Source: Raffaelea ambrosiae (lineage: Eukaryota > Ascomycota > Sordariomycetes > Ophiostomatales > Ophiostomataceae). From it: DNA of 64,000 nucleotides. The DNA is taken from NCBI GenBank assembly GCA_002778195.1, contig PCDI01000003.1, forward strand, positions 558,001 through 622,000. The letters run 5' to 3'. This document shows, piece after piece, positions 22,419 to 33,257 of the stretch. Under the pieces are notes generated by a model. The model worked only from the letters and a program-made list of their open reading frames with translations, was not told where the DNA came from and did no database searches. A program made the translations under genes and the position numbers. The stretch's first letter is position 1; each line of letters opens with the position of its first letter.

Positions 22419-23681
22419 AGAGCTGAACCTCGGCGCCAACAACAGGATCAAAGAGACGGCATCCGCGAAGACAACCATCGCCACAACAAACAACGCATCT
22501 GGGTTATTTTTGGCCTCCTGCCTCCCCTCCCAACGACGCTCGCTCTCTTTCCGGCGTCCGCAACAGGCCCTTCCTTGATTTGTGCCCTTTTTTTCCCCGT
22601 CTGCCGATCAAACGCCTTCACAACGATCCACTGTCTATCCTCGTCCGACGCCCAACTCTTGTTTTTTTTTTGTCCCGTGCGGGCTGCGTGTGCAAACCGG
22701 TAGAGATACAACATACACATACGCACACACACACACAACGCATAGCTGTGCGCGGGTTTCCACTGTCTGAGCCCGTGTCAACTGCCCAGACAAGCAAGTG
22801 AAGCAACGCCTCGCTGCTCTGATTCCACGCCAGCAGCACCCATTCTTGGTTGACTTGGTCCATTCTTGGATGCTTTTCGTTTCCACGGCTCCTCTTGTCT
22901 ATTCACGTACTGTGGTTCTCCTGCCGCGTGGGTCCAGTGTTATGTATGCTGGCCTGTGAAGAAGCCTGCGTTTGGCAATTGGCAAACCACCAGACAGACC
23001 CTGTTTTGTCTCCTGCCTCTCCTGTTCGCAACCTCTCTTCCTGGCACTTTTCTCCATTGTTGGGTCAGCCCCTCCGCGACCAGCATTACAGCTCTCCGAC
23101 CCACACGGCGGTTTCTGTTTTGCGTCCTCCTACCGGTTCTGATCGTTCTATCCGACAGGACCCTGTCGCTCTTCCTCGCCGCCCCCTGGTTTCCTCTCTA
23201 TCTGCTTAGCCGTCTTCCGTCTTCCGCCCTCCTCTTTGCTTTTTCTTTCTTCCTTCTTCACTACTACATCGCCATCCTACGGCTCATCCTACGACGCCTG
23301 GTTCGTCAATCTTTCTCGACAACTGTTGAGCTACCAGGAGCAGGCTTCCACAGTAGTTGACGGCCGGTCCGGAAACCTTTCTTTCTCTTCTCCTTCTCTT
23401 TCTCTTTCTCGTCTCATTGAGACTACTCCTCTTGTTTCGATATCCAACGGCCGGTTAGGACACTACTGGTCGACACTCCTTTTCACGCTTTTTTGGTTAT
23501 CTTTCTCTTCCTATTGTTTTGGACTGGATCCTCATTCTCGACTGTGCCGAGACCACAAGTTTTGCTTTCTCCCGCTTCCTGACCTTGATGTCGCTGGCCG
23601 GTTTTCGCGCTTTCACGGGTTAAGCAATATCTACAATACACCAAAAAACCGCCCAGTTAGACTCAAGCAAATACCGACACT

Positions 23682-25769
23682 ATGGGCTGCATGAGCCACC
23701 GTCGGAAAGATGTCGACATTCGACCGGAGCAGAAATGGGACTACATTGTAAGTCGCGAGCCGTAATGCGTGCTCCGCGCACGCTGACAACAGCCGGTGAC
23801 TAACAATTCAAAACTAGAGCCTGAACGACTTCAAGGCAACATCTTGTGCTACGCCATTCGCCTACGGCTACCTCTACTTCTCTCTTCTGATGTCCATTGC
23901 TGTGTACGCCGTTGATACTTTCACTGCCGTGAGCTTGCTGGCCTTCAACAAATGGTCCTCGGAAATCGAACCTTCGCAGCTTATCCCGTTTGATGTTACA
24001 AAATGGATCTTCTCTATTTGCATTATTCTTTCCTTTGTCAACCTCGGCTTCGAGCACATTCGCGCCCAGCGCATCATGAAACGAGGCAGCGTGGCAGAAT
24101 GCTACTTGGACAACTTGGCCGTGCGCCTCGAGAGTATCCGCATGGGCAAGGGCAAAGGTTGGAAGCGTTTCTTGGTCTTCGCCGAACTGACCAAAAGTAA
24201 GAAGGGCGCTGAGTACATCGCCCTATTTACTTACTTCAGCTTTCAATGTAAGTGACGAACCAACCAATTCTCTCTGCTCCGGCCGGTAGTTCGGTCAACA
24301 GGCCTTGGAGAGAAATAGATCGTGTAACTAACGAGTCTGCAGCATGGATGCGCGTGATTCTCTGCTCTGGCCCTCGTCAGGTCGTCAATGCCCTCACTCT
24401 TATATCCGTCTACAATGCGAAGATCGCAGCCACGGGCACCAACGTTGGAAACACGCTTCTGGACTTCTTCCGCAAGATCGGCGAGTTGGCGACACAGAAC
24501 TACCAACAGGCCCTGATTCTGTCGGGTATGATCTTCACCGTGGTTGTTTGGATCTTCTCTTTCCTCGCCCTGCTTCTTGCCGTTGCCTTTTATCTGTTTT
24601 TCCTCTTGGGCTACATTCCGAAATCCGACAAGGGCTTGTCCGGCTACTGCTCCCGCAAAATCAACAAGCGGCTCATGAAGATTGTGTCCGTCAAGGTGAA
24701 CAAGGCAATTGCAGACCAGGAGCGTCGGCGCATCAAGGCAGAACGGAAGGCCGCCCTCAAGGCCGGCGAGGCCCCCCCTGCGGAAATCACAGCCACGGTT
24801 CCGGATGTAGGCGGCGAGGACAAGCTTCCACAACTGCCCATGATTAACCGCAATGACACGATGGCGACACTTCCTCCATATACGTCGCGGCCTGGCACCC
24901 CCGGTAGTATCGAGCTGGATGCTATGGACCAAAAGCGGCCGATGCCTTCCCGCACAGGCACCATCGCCACCATGTCGTCGAACACCTCGTCTGGCAGGAA
25001 CTATTCGACACGTGCACCTCTCTTGAACTATGCCGCCGAACTCGGTGTGGATAACGGCAATGGAAGGTCTGCCTCGCCGGTGCCTTCTCTACCAACCATT
25101 CCCAACGTGAGCATGGGCAGCAACAGCAGCTTCTCACCCGCGCCCCTCATGCGCACGGGAACGGCTTCATCGAACCGGAGCTTTAGCAACGGTGCGCCAC
25201 CGCCATTGCGACAACTGACACGCACAAACACCGCAAACTCAATGCCGTTCCGCAACGACAACATGTCTGGTGGCGGATACACGGAAAGCCCGTCCACATA
25301 CTCAAACGAGAACCAACCGTCGTTTCCCCAGCAGACTCGGTCGCCGGCCGGCTATGGTCCGAATCGCCCAGTGCACGGCCCGAATGGATCCATGTCCAGT
25401 AGTCGCTATGGGCCATACCAAGAGGACTACGATAGAATGGCAAGCCCGGCACCGTCCGCGCAGTCCTACGGCAACACTGGCTACCCTGCTTCGCCACGGG
25501 CCATGCCCTCCCCTATGCGAAGCGCAACCAACCCGATCCCCCAGCGTGGCCCCCTTCCGGTCCAGCCGTTTGGTGCAGCCTATGCTCTGCCGCAGCGGAA
25601 CATGACGGCTCCTGTTGCTCCACAGACGTACCATGAGCGCCAAATTTCCAATGGTAGCTACAACTCATCCTACTATGACAGTGAGAGAGGGCCTTCGCAG
25701 CAAGGCTACAACAACGGCTGGAACAGAGACGTCGAGTCACAGCGGGGACCTATGGGCGGGCGGTATTAA
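23682..25769 (+). CDS. KCH1: Kch1/Prm6-type fungal potassium channel-family membrane protein, three exons
   Basis: Predicted plasma-membrane protein of the fungal KCH family, which in yeast supports low-affinity K+ uptake linked to calcium signalling. Exons 23682-23747, 23818-24247 and 24343-25769 give 640 residues. Introns have GTAAGT donors, and both carry TAAC-type branch sites. The N-terminus MGCMSHRRK fits N-myristoylation (Gly2) and palmitoylation (Cys3). Hydrophobic segments: LYFSLLMSIAVYAV, WIFSICIILSFVNLGF, a reentrant-like block around YIALFTYFSFQSWMRVILCSG, and a long ILSGMIFTVVVWIFSFLALL helix. These are followed by a basic cytosolic helix (QERRRIKAERKAALKAG) and ~300 residues of disordered Ser/Pro/Asn-rich tail. 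The family assignment rests on overall pattern; transport is not shown by sequence. Confidence 0.82.
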
Positions 25770-26416
25770 GCTTCCAGTAAACGACATCTTTTTTTTCTTC
25801 ATACTGTCCAAATTTTCCCAGATCTCTTTTTTTTTTTTTTTTTCCCTGTCTCATTTGTCATAATTACGGCGTTTTATGATTGGAATAGCGAAGCATGATC
25901 TACATTTACTGCTTATTGTTTATTTCTTATTTTCTATTCACAAGCCGCTTTTACTCTCTATTTGCACATACCCTTTGTACGTTCAGTTATGAATACGAAA
26001 CTTTCACCTCGAGATTCGATAATTCGAGAAGCCGTTGCGAAGCTGTCGATCGATCCATTGTCCAATCAGAGGCAGTGCATATTATTGTAGGGCTGGTAGA
26101 CAGCTGAATGCACTGTAAATCAAAGATCACGTGTCGAGCATGACCCCCCCCCCCCCAAACGGACAGTTACGGGTCCGTGCACCATGCTTGTCCCTCTGCT
26201 AGACAGCTCTCCCGAAATTTTTGCTGGCTCTCCAATTCGAATTTTGCGCTCGTGAGAAAATCAGTCACTTTTTTTTTGGCCTCTCTTTCCCCCCTCTTCG
26301 TTCCGCTGTGCCGTCTCTGTATCTCACCCCACTCTCCTCTCACCGCTGTATTCGTTTCCTCTCGAGTTTTTCTTTACCTGCCGTTTCTTTGCATTTCGTA
26401 TCATTCATCTGCCAAG
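25770..26416. other. Intergenic between KCH1-like gene and TUF1
   Basis: A T-rich 3' flank including a T16 run, a C11 run near 26143, and a pyrimidine-rich TUF1 leader. CCAAT at 26062. No gene seen. Confidence 0.5.
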
Positions 26417-27841
26417 ATGGTCGCTCCTACGATGCGGACGTGGGCACCGCTCATGCGGACAGCCCGCGCGATGATGCGCTCGCCGGTGCGGGCAACCAGC
26501 AGCCCGCTGGTGTCTCTGCAGCGCCAGACCGGTGTTGCTTCGCCCATTGTGAGCTTCTGCCGGACGTATGCCGTGTACGAGCGGACCAAGCCGCACGTCA
26601 ACATTGGTATGTAGGGATCACTGGACCCTGCATCAACCAAAGCTTAAGAGTTTGTCACTTCCTCTAACAACATCCCAGGCACCATCGGCCACGTCGATCA
26701 CGGCAAGACCACCCTGTCGGCTGCCATCACCAAGCGCCAGGCTGAGAAGGGCATGGCCAACTTCCTCGACTACGGCTCCATCGACAAGGCCCCGGAAGAG
26801 CGGAAGCGTGGTATTACCATCTCGTCGGCCCACATTGAGTACTCGACGGACAACCGCCACTACTCGCACGTCGACTGCCCTGGCCACGCCGATTACATCA
26901 AGAACATGATCACGGGTGCGGCCAACATGGACGGCGCCATCATTGTGGTGGCCGCCTCGGACGGCCAGATGCCGCAGACCCGCGAGCATCTGCTGCTGGC
27001 CCGCCAGGTCGGTGTGCAGAAGATTGTGGTGTTTGTCAACAAGATCGACGTCATTGAGGACCCGGAGATGCTGGAGCTCGTCGAGATGGAGATGCGCGAG
27101 CTGCTGAGCACGTACGGCTTTGAGGGCGACGAAACGCCGGTCATCATGGGCTCGGCGCTGTGCGCGCTCGAGAACAAGCGGCCCGAGATTGGCCAGGAGA
27201 AGATCGACGAGCTGCTCAAGGCCGTGGACGAGTGGATCCCGACGCCGCAGCGCGACATGGAGAAGCCGTTCCTGATGTCGGTCGAGGACGTGTTTTCGAT
27301 CTCGGGCCGTGGCACGGTGGCCTCGGGCCGTGTGGAGCGCGGCCTGCTCAAGAAGGACGCCGACGTCGAGCTCGTGGGCAAGGGCAACGAGATCATCAAG
27401 ACCAAGGTCACCGACATTGAGACGTTCAACAAGTCCTGCGAGGAGGCCCGCGCCGGCGACAACTCGGGTCTGCTGCTGCGTGGTGTCCGCCGCGAGGACG
27501 TGCGCCGCGGCATGGTCATCTGCAAGCCGGGCACCGTCAAGGCCCACAGCGAGTTCATGGTCTCGCTGTACGTGCTAAGCAAGGAGGAGGGCGGCCGCCA
27601 CACCGGCTTCCACCAGAACTACCGCCCGCAGATGTACCTCCGCACCGCCGACGAGTCGTGCAGCCTCACCTTCCCCGAGGGTACCGAGGACGCCGCAAAC
27701 AAGATGGTCATGCCCGGCGACAATGTCGAGATGGTCGTCAACCTGCACCAGCCGCTGGCCGTCGACATTGGCCAGCGTGTCAACGTCCGCGAGGGCGGCC
27801 GCACCGTGGCCACCGGCATCGTCACTCGCCTCATCAAATAA
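26417..27841 (+). CDS. TUF1: Mitochondrial translation elongation factor Tu, two exons
   Basis: GTPase delivering aminoacyl-tRNA to the mitochondrial ribosome. Exons 26417-26606 and 26679-27841 give 450 residues. The 72 nt intron has CTCTAAC before CCCAG. Residues 1 to ~50 are basic and Ser/Thr/Met-rich without acids, a mitochondrial presequence. GTPase motifs: GHVDHGKTTL (G1, ~67), a threonine-containing switch I in RGITIS, DCPGHADY (G3), NKID (G4, ~184), and GSAL (G5). The domain II/III landmarks GRGTVASGRVERG and RDVR-like RREDVRRGMV are present, as is the ending GGRTVATGIVTRLIK. The intron sits immediately before the G1 loop. Confidence 0.96.
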
Positions 27842-29130
27842 GCGGATAGTGTCACCACTCCACCTTCCATCCCGCCATCTATCCTCTCTCTTTCTCTCTC
27901 CCCCTTTCTCTCCCTCCATCTCTCCCTCTATCTCTCTCTCGCTCCGGCTTCCTCTCCCGCCCCCCTCCCCCGTCAGCGACCTCTTTAAGACCTGAAAAGT
28001 TCAAAAAGAAAAGGACAAGATTGCCCTGAAAGAGGAAAAAAAAAGAAAAAAAAAAGGAGTTCTTGCAAGCAGGCACAAGCCTACTCTGGAGGAGGACTTC
28101 TGATTTCGAGGAGACGGTTTCTTTTCCCATCTCCTCCCCCCTTCCGTTCTTCTTTATCCCATCGTCTCAAAACCTTCTATCTACGTGTATATGACCCCCT
28201 CTTCGGAAAGGTTGCATTTTGCATCTTTGCAAATGCATTATTTAGCAAAAGTCTCCTCCACAACCATCTCCTCTCGATATGCTCGTGTTTTTTTCTTCTT
28301 TTTTTGGTGTTTTCTTGTCCATGTAAATTAGATGAGATACATATATGGGACGGACGTTGAAAAAAAGAAGTAAACGCCAAAAAAGTCAAGACATTGTATG
28401 ATCTACCGAGTGTGTCCTTGGAGGGTGTGTCCTTGGGAATACTGGTTAAGATGACAGCCGCGAAAACCGTGAAGTCAGTACTGGCAAAGAGCATCACAGC
28501 GTTATACGAGAACACCAGATTGGCCAGATCTTTTTTCATTTATTTGTATAGAAGCAAAAAAGGAAATAGAAACAAAAAAAGAAAACAACCGTGACGAGGT
28601 CGTCAACAAAAGGGGAAACTGATCCGGCGAAAGCAACCCCTTCTAGTCAACTCGCAAGTCTGCTTGGCGGCTCCTTCTTCTTCTTCTTTTTGTGTGGTGT
28701 TTTTGCGCAACTCCTCTCCCCGAAAAAAAAGTGAGTAAAAATGATAGCATATCCTTTCCCTTTTTTTACCCGTGGCACTCCCTATTTTCTTTCATCCCGT
28801 CTTGACAAAACAAAAAAAAAGAAAAGGTTTCCGCCGTTGTGGTATGTCGATAACCAGTCACAGTTCTCTCCCGCTATTGTTGTCGACTTTGCTCTCTCCT
28901 CATCCCAACAACAAAAATGCCCTTTCCTAACTTCCCTCAACGATTTTTGTTGCACACGCCATCCGCCCCCCTCTCCTAGCCGTTTATTCTTCTTCCAATC
29001 TCATCTCGTATCGTTCGGGGGTCTTCCGCGGGTGATTGAAACAAACACAAGTCGAATTGGCCGGCATCGGAGAGAGAGCAGAGGCGTGCGCAAATGTTTT
29101 TGCTGTGATTTTTTTGGTTGTTGAGAAGAT
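27842..29130. other. Intergenic between convergent TUF1 and RPS29
   Basis: 1.29 kb of low-complexity DNA: a CT-rich run at 27880-27970, A-rich tracts at 28040-28065 and 28550-28590, and T-rich tracts. No coding gene or structured RNA recognised. Confidence 0.5.
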
Positions 29131-29612
29131 TTACCGGTGCTGTGGGAGAGCGCGTTAGCTAAATGCCCGTGGGTCGGCCGCAGCCGCTGCAGAGAGCGCG
29201 AGAAATCCCACTCTCCCTCCCCCATCTAGATCTCGTCCTTTCCATTCCGATTCTTACCTTGACGAAGCCAATGTCGTTGGCCTTCTCACGGAAGCACTGA
29301 CGGCAGATGTCGAGGCCGTACTTGCGGATCAGACCGGCGCGGTGAGCGCAGACACGGCTGTAGAGAATTCCTGTTAGCAGGTTTCTTTCTTTTGTCTTTC
29401 TTTCTTTCTCTCTTTCTCCATTCTCCATCTTCGCAGTTGCTTCGCGCTCCTCGTAATGCCCGTGATTTTCCTTCTCCTGTAGGCCCTGTTCATCCCTCCC
29501 CCATGTTTTCTCTCCATCAACCTCTCCAAGTTTTTTGGGTGGTACCGTACCATTGCCGCGCGCCCTTGCCGTACTTCTTGGGGCGCGAGTTCCAGACGGA
29601 TTCGTGAGACAT
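29131..29612 (-). CDS. RPS29: 40S ribosomal protein uS14 (S29), three exons
   Basis: Zinc-binding protein of the small ribosomal subunit head. Exons on the minus strand: 29612-29551 (62 nt), 29357-29258 (100 nt) and 29139-29131 (9 nt), giving 56 residues, exactly the family length. The start is MSHESVWNSRPKKYGKG. The zinc ligands are Cys21/Cys24 (CRVC) and Cys39/Cys42 (CRQC), and the protein ends FVKHR. Cys21 is split by intron 1 (GTACGG donor, TGCTAAC branch, CTACAG). Intron 2 has GTAAGA, a GCTAACG branch and CCCACAG. The last exon codes only His-Arg-stop. Without intron 2 the frame would run on for about 30 unrelated residues, so the splice is strongly favoured. Confidence 0.92.
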
Positions 29613-30475
29613 GATGGCGGTTGGGGAGTTTTTCTGTTTCGATTACGAAGTTTTCGAAAACGGAGCGGGTTGTGTCGAGGTGACTTGTCGTGTGGTTTAG
29701 GGGAGCGAAAAGTGAGGTTCGAAATTTCGGAGTACGAAAAAAAAGAGTGGGAAGGGCAATTTTTTGGTCAGTACCGTAGAGCAGGGGGTGTGGGAGAGAG
29801 AGCCCCACACCAATTTTTTTGTGTGATAATTTTTGTGTGCGTTGTGGCGTAAACCTCTTGTGGCTTGACCCCAGATAACGATAAGATGAGTGATTATGTA
29901 ATTCGGTAGCGACTCCTTGCCAGCAGCACTAAAATTGTTAGTCGTTCTAGCAACCGCTATGTCTGGACCAGGGGCCCCCAAAACGTGCTCGATTCGTTCC
30001 TAAGGCGGGCAGCAACCAAAAAAAATAGAGGCCCCTCGCTATTACAGCCTGTAGCGTTCTTGTAAGCTGCAAAGTGGCATCTTCTTCCCCTGCCTGCAAC
30101 CTCAGCTGAGCTTCGATTTCAAAGCCGGTTTGTCAACACCCTTTCCCCAACTCCCCGTTCACACAACCTCTTTTCTCCCCAATTCCCCAGTTTGGTTTGC
30201 TTCTTCTTTGGGGTTCTTTTTTTCGTCTTCCGTGTCCTTGCGTATTTTGGCACCTCGTTCTGGGTAATTCAAAAGTCTCTCCTGTCTTGTGTGTTGTCCC
30301 TTTATGTGTTCTGGCACGATCTGACTAGCTACTTTTCCTCCCTTTTGATCTGCCTCTGTTGGACCAGAACACCATCTCGTGAGATTCTACTTTTTGCTAA
30401 CAAGCCTCTCATCAAATTCAGCACGCCCACCGACCAGCCCAATCCATCCTCCCGCCCATCCCATCTGCCACAACG
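29613..30475. promoter_or_regulatory. Divergent promoter region, RPS29 / ER isomerase
   Basis: 863 bp between two divergent start codons. T/C-rich toward the isomerase, A-rich and G-rich patches toward RPS29. No further gene seen. Confidence 0.5.
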
Positions 30476-31594
30476 ATGGTTCGTGTCGCCACTCTGCTGG
30501 TCTCGGGCCTGGCTGGCCTCGTGGCCGCCAAGTCGGCCGTGCTGGACCTGATCCCGTCCAACTTCGACAAGGTCGTGCTCAAGTCGGGCAAGCCGACGCT
30601 CGTTGAGTTCTTTGCGCCGTGGTGCGGCCACTGCAAGAACCTCGCACCCGTGTACGAGGACCTGGCGCAGGTGTTCTCCTTCTCCGACAAGGTGCAGATC
30701 GCCAAGGTCGACGCCGATGCCGAGCGGGCTCTGGGCAAGCGCTTTGGCGTGCAGGGCTTTCCCACGCTCAAGTTCTTTGACGGCAAGAGCGACACCCCGA
30801 CCGACTACAGCGGCGGCCGCGACATTGACAGCCTGACGTCCTTCATTTCCGAGAAGACGGGCGTCAAGCCCCGCAAGAAGGTCACGCCGCCCAGCAGCAT
30901 CGTGTATCTGACCGACTCGACCTTTGACAAGACTGTGGGCGGCGACCAGGACGTGCTCGTGGCCTTTACGGCGCCGTGGTGCGGCCACTGCAAGAGCCTG
31001 GCGCCCATCTGGGAGAAGGTGGCCGACGACTTTGCCAACGAGGCGTCGGTGGTCGTGGCCAAGGTCGACGCCGAGGCCGAGAACAGCAAGAAGACGGCTC
31101 AGGAGCAGGGCGTGTCGTCCTACCCGACCATCAAGTTCTTCCCCAAGGGCAGCAAGGAGCCGGTCCCCTACGCCGGTGCCCGCGCCGAGGCCGATTTTGT
31201 CGCCTACCTCAACGAGAAGTCCGGCACCCACCGCACCGTCGGCGGCGGCCTCGATGATCTGGCCGGCACCATCCCGTCGCTCGACTCGATCGTGGCCCGC
31301 TTCAACTCGGGCGGCGCCAAGCTGGCCGAGGCTGCGGACGAGGCCAAGAAGGCTGCCAACACCCTCCAGGCCGAGGCCCAGCACCGCTTCGCCGAGTACT
31401 ACGTCCGTGTGTTTGACAAGCTGACGCAGAACGAAGGCTTTGCCGCCAAGGAGTTTGCCCGGCTGCAGGGCATTCTGGAGCGTGGCGGCCTGGTGCCGGC
31501 CAAGGCGGACGAGCTGACGAGCAAGAAGAACATTCTGCAAAAGTTTGTGGAGAAGACCGAGGTGGGCAAGGAGCAGACCAAGGATGAGTTGTAA
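30476..31594 (+). CDS. ER protein disulfide isomerase-like protein (two thioredoxin domains + ERp29-type C domain)
   Basis: Catalyses disulfide formation and exchange in the ER lumen. Intronless, 372 residues. Signal peptide ~1-18 (MVRVATLLVSGLAGLVAA). Two thioredoxin domains each carry APWCGHCK: Cys50/Cys53 and Cys169/Cys172. Both have the buried acidic residue and the cis-Pro loop (GFPTLKFF and SYPTIKFF). A helical ERp29-like C-terminal domain spans ~270-365 (AEAADEAKKAANTLQAEAQ ...). The protein ends KDEL, an ER-retrieval signal. This is the layout of Neurospora ERp38 / Aspergillus TigA and of P5-like plant enzymes. Confidence 0.93.
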   Translation: MVRVATLLVSGLAGLVAAKSAVLDLIPSNFDKVVLKSGKPTLVEFFAPWCGHCKNLAPVYEDLAQVFSFSDKVQIAKVDADAERALGKRFGVQGFPTLKFFDGKSDTPTDYSGGRDIDSLTSFISEKTGVKPRKKVTPPSSIVYLTDSTFDKTVGGDQDVLVAFTAPWCGHCKSLAPIWEKVADDFANEASVVVAKVDAEAENSKKTAQEQGVSSYPTIKFFPKGSKEPVPYAGARAEADFVAYLNEKSGTHRTVGGGLDDLAGTIPSLDSIVARFNSGGAKLAEAADEAKKAANTLQAEAQHRFAEYYVRVFDKLTQNEGFAAKEFARLQGILERGGLVPAKADELTSKKNILQKFVEKTEVGKEQTKDEL

Positions 31595-32028
31595 AGGGGA
31601 GAGAGCGAGAGCGAGAGCGAAATGGGGGAGAACTTTCAAAAAAAAAAGTGCAAATGAAAGAATTGGTTTGTTTCGTGTAACGAGAGTTGTAAACAAACAC
31701 AGACGAACAAAGCTAGCAGACACAGACAAAAACTAGCAATCACAAATTGGAATGAAAAGGATGATTTTTTTGTATTAAGCCTTTAGTTATGTAACAAGGG
31801 CAAGGAAGTCGGAACACAAAGAGTCAAGCTGGTTAATCAAACGACACTCTGGAGTTCGTTTTGCTCCGTGTATGAGTAAATGTACGTCCACTGGGCAAGG
31901 ACGCTTCTTGAATGATCGAATGACAAATAGAACAAGAACAAAATCAAGATGCTGTGTGCGAATCATAAGAAAGACCATAAAGATGCTAGAGAATTACTCC
32001 CGGTTGCTGTTTCCTACCCTCCTCCCCA
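31595..32028. other. Intergenic between convergent genes
   Basis: 434 bp between the 3' ends of the ER isomerase and the HSBP1-like gene. (GAGAGC)-type purine repeat at 31599-31619. No gene seen. Confidence 0.5.
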
Positions 32029-32402
32029 TCATTGCTTTGATGCCTCCTCCTTGCTCTTCAGCGAAGCCTCAATATTGTCCAGGCGTCGAGACATCTCGTC
32101 CACTGATGGTGTGAGCAGGGGAAACTTCTGTATATAAATAGGGGGGGGGGGGCAAGAAACGCTGTGAAGAATCACTCACTCTTGGCAAAGATCTCGCTGG
32201 ACACGCCAGCGAACTTGTTGGACAGCGTGTTAAGCAGCTCGTCCAGCTGGGCGGTCAGGTCGCCGCGGGCGTCATCCGTAGCCTGCAGATAAGAAGGGGA
32301 TGAGCAACCAATTCGGACAGACAAGGAGCGATGCTAATAGTCCAACGCAGTCCGCATATCGGAACTCACCTGCGTCTGGCTGGTGTCGGTGGGCGACGAC
32401 AT
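32029..32402 (-). CDS. Heat shock factor-binding protein 1-like coiled coil, three exons
   Basis: Small coiled-coil protein. In animals HSBP1 binds the trimerised heat-shock factor; a WASH/actin assembly role is also known; the fungal role is unclear. Minus-strand exons 32402-32370, 32282-32180 and 32102-32029 give 69 residues. The start is MSSPTDTSQTQ. The core is LDELLNTLSNKFAGVSSEI, then FAKMDEMSRRLDNIEASL, a continuous a/d heptad pattern. The protein ends EEASKQ. Donors are GTGAGT in both introns. The Met codon at the second junction is split A|TG. The chosen last acceptor (CATCAG) keeps the heptad register, whereas upstream AGs shift the frame. Intron 2 (77 nt) carries a 12-base homopolymer. 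HSBP1 family length is about 75, so the size fits. Confidence 0.8.
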
Positions 32403-33257
32403 GGCTCGCCTCTCCGTGTTTGGTTGAAGGCGGGTTCGGTCCAAGAGAGACAAGACGTGCGAGTCACTGTGCCGTAGCAGAAAGCTAGGGAGCTAAAGGG
32501 CGTCCTCAGAGATGTCGTCAGAAATCATGCACTTGTGCTCGGAAGTGGTTGCCAGTGTTCCCGAGCTTCGCCTCGCAATGCTCTTTGGGGCGAAGAGTGT
32601 GTGTCTCAACTATGTCACAGTGCTGGAGTTCCTTTGTTGGCAGAAGGATTGGCAGGCTGCGCTCGCCGACAGCCACTAAAACTGTCCGTCTTCAGCGGGT
32701 CATTTTAGCGCGCCTCCATCCCTTGCGTTCAGCGCCGAGACAGGTCACGAGATCACGCCTCCTGACGTATCGTTGACAGGTGCCGCCAATCTCTCTCCTT
32801 GGCTTACAACCACGCCCAACAGAGACAGCCAGGCCACATCTCTCCAGCGAACAGCAAGACCCATTAGCTGACAACGACAGAACCGAAAGGGCGATCTATT
32901 CTGCGAAGCGACTGACACGCTTTCGGCTGACGGACAGGGCCAGACAGAGCACAGCAAGCCTGCCTCTTTTCTCTCTGGCTGTCCTCCCCTAGGCGTCTTT
33001 GCTTGCTTCTTCCTTCCATGTGCGTGCCCGACCACACAACAACCCAGCTGGCCTGCCCTCCCCTGCCAGCCATCGCAGAGCACGTTTGACACTCCGACCG
33101 CAGCCACTCGCTACGCCGGCAAACGATGTGCCCGATTCCATAGCGCCGGAATTGAGACGGCGAGGTAGCACGTCATCTCTTACCATTCTCGGCTTCACCA
33201 CTTCTCCTTTTCCTGGCTCGTCGGTTCGACCCCCTTCCTAGGCCGGCTACCGACACC
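32403..33257. promoter_or_regulatory. Divergent promoter region, HSBP1-like / TUL1
   Basis: 855 bp between divergent starts. Short ORFs overlap in all frames without domain features. No gene seen. Confidence 0.5.

Larger units (their letters stand above)
19980..23681. other. Long gene-free region upstream of the KCH1-like gene, with assembly gap
   Basis: 3.7 kb in which all ORFs are short, overlapping and low in domain signal. It holds the N-gap at 20530-20534, a 9 bp repeat at 22383-22418, an (AC)n tract near 22709-22738, and a pyrimidine-rich leader from ~23100 to the ATG at 23682. Probably promoter plus long 5' UTR. A gene lost in the gap cannot be excluded. Confidence 0.45.

Noticed and set aside
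29358..29550. snoRNA in RPS29 intron 1
   Set aside because: A GTTGATGG resembling a C box is present, but no matching CTGA D box or terminal stem was found.
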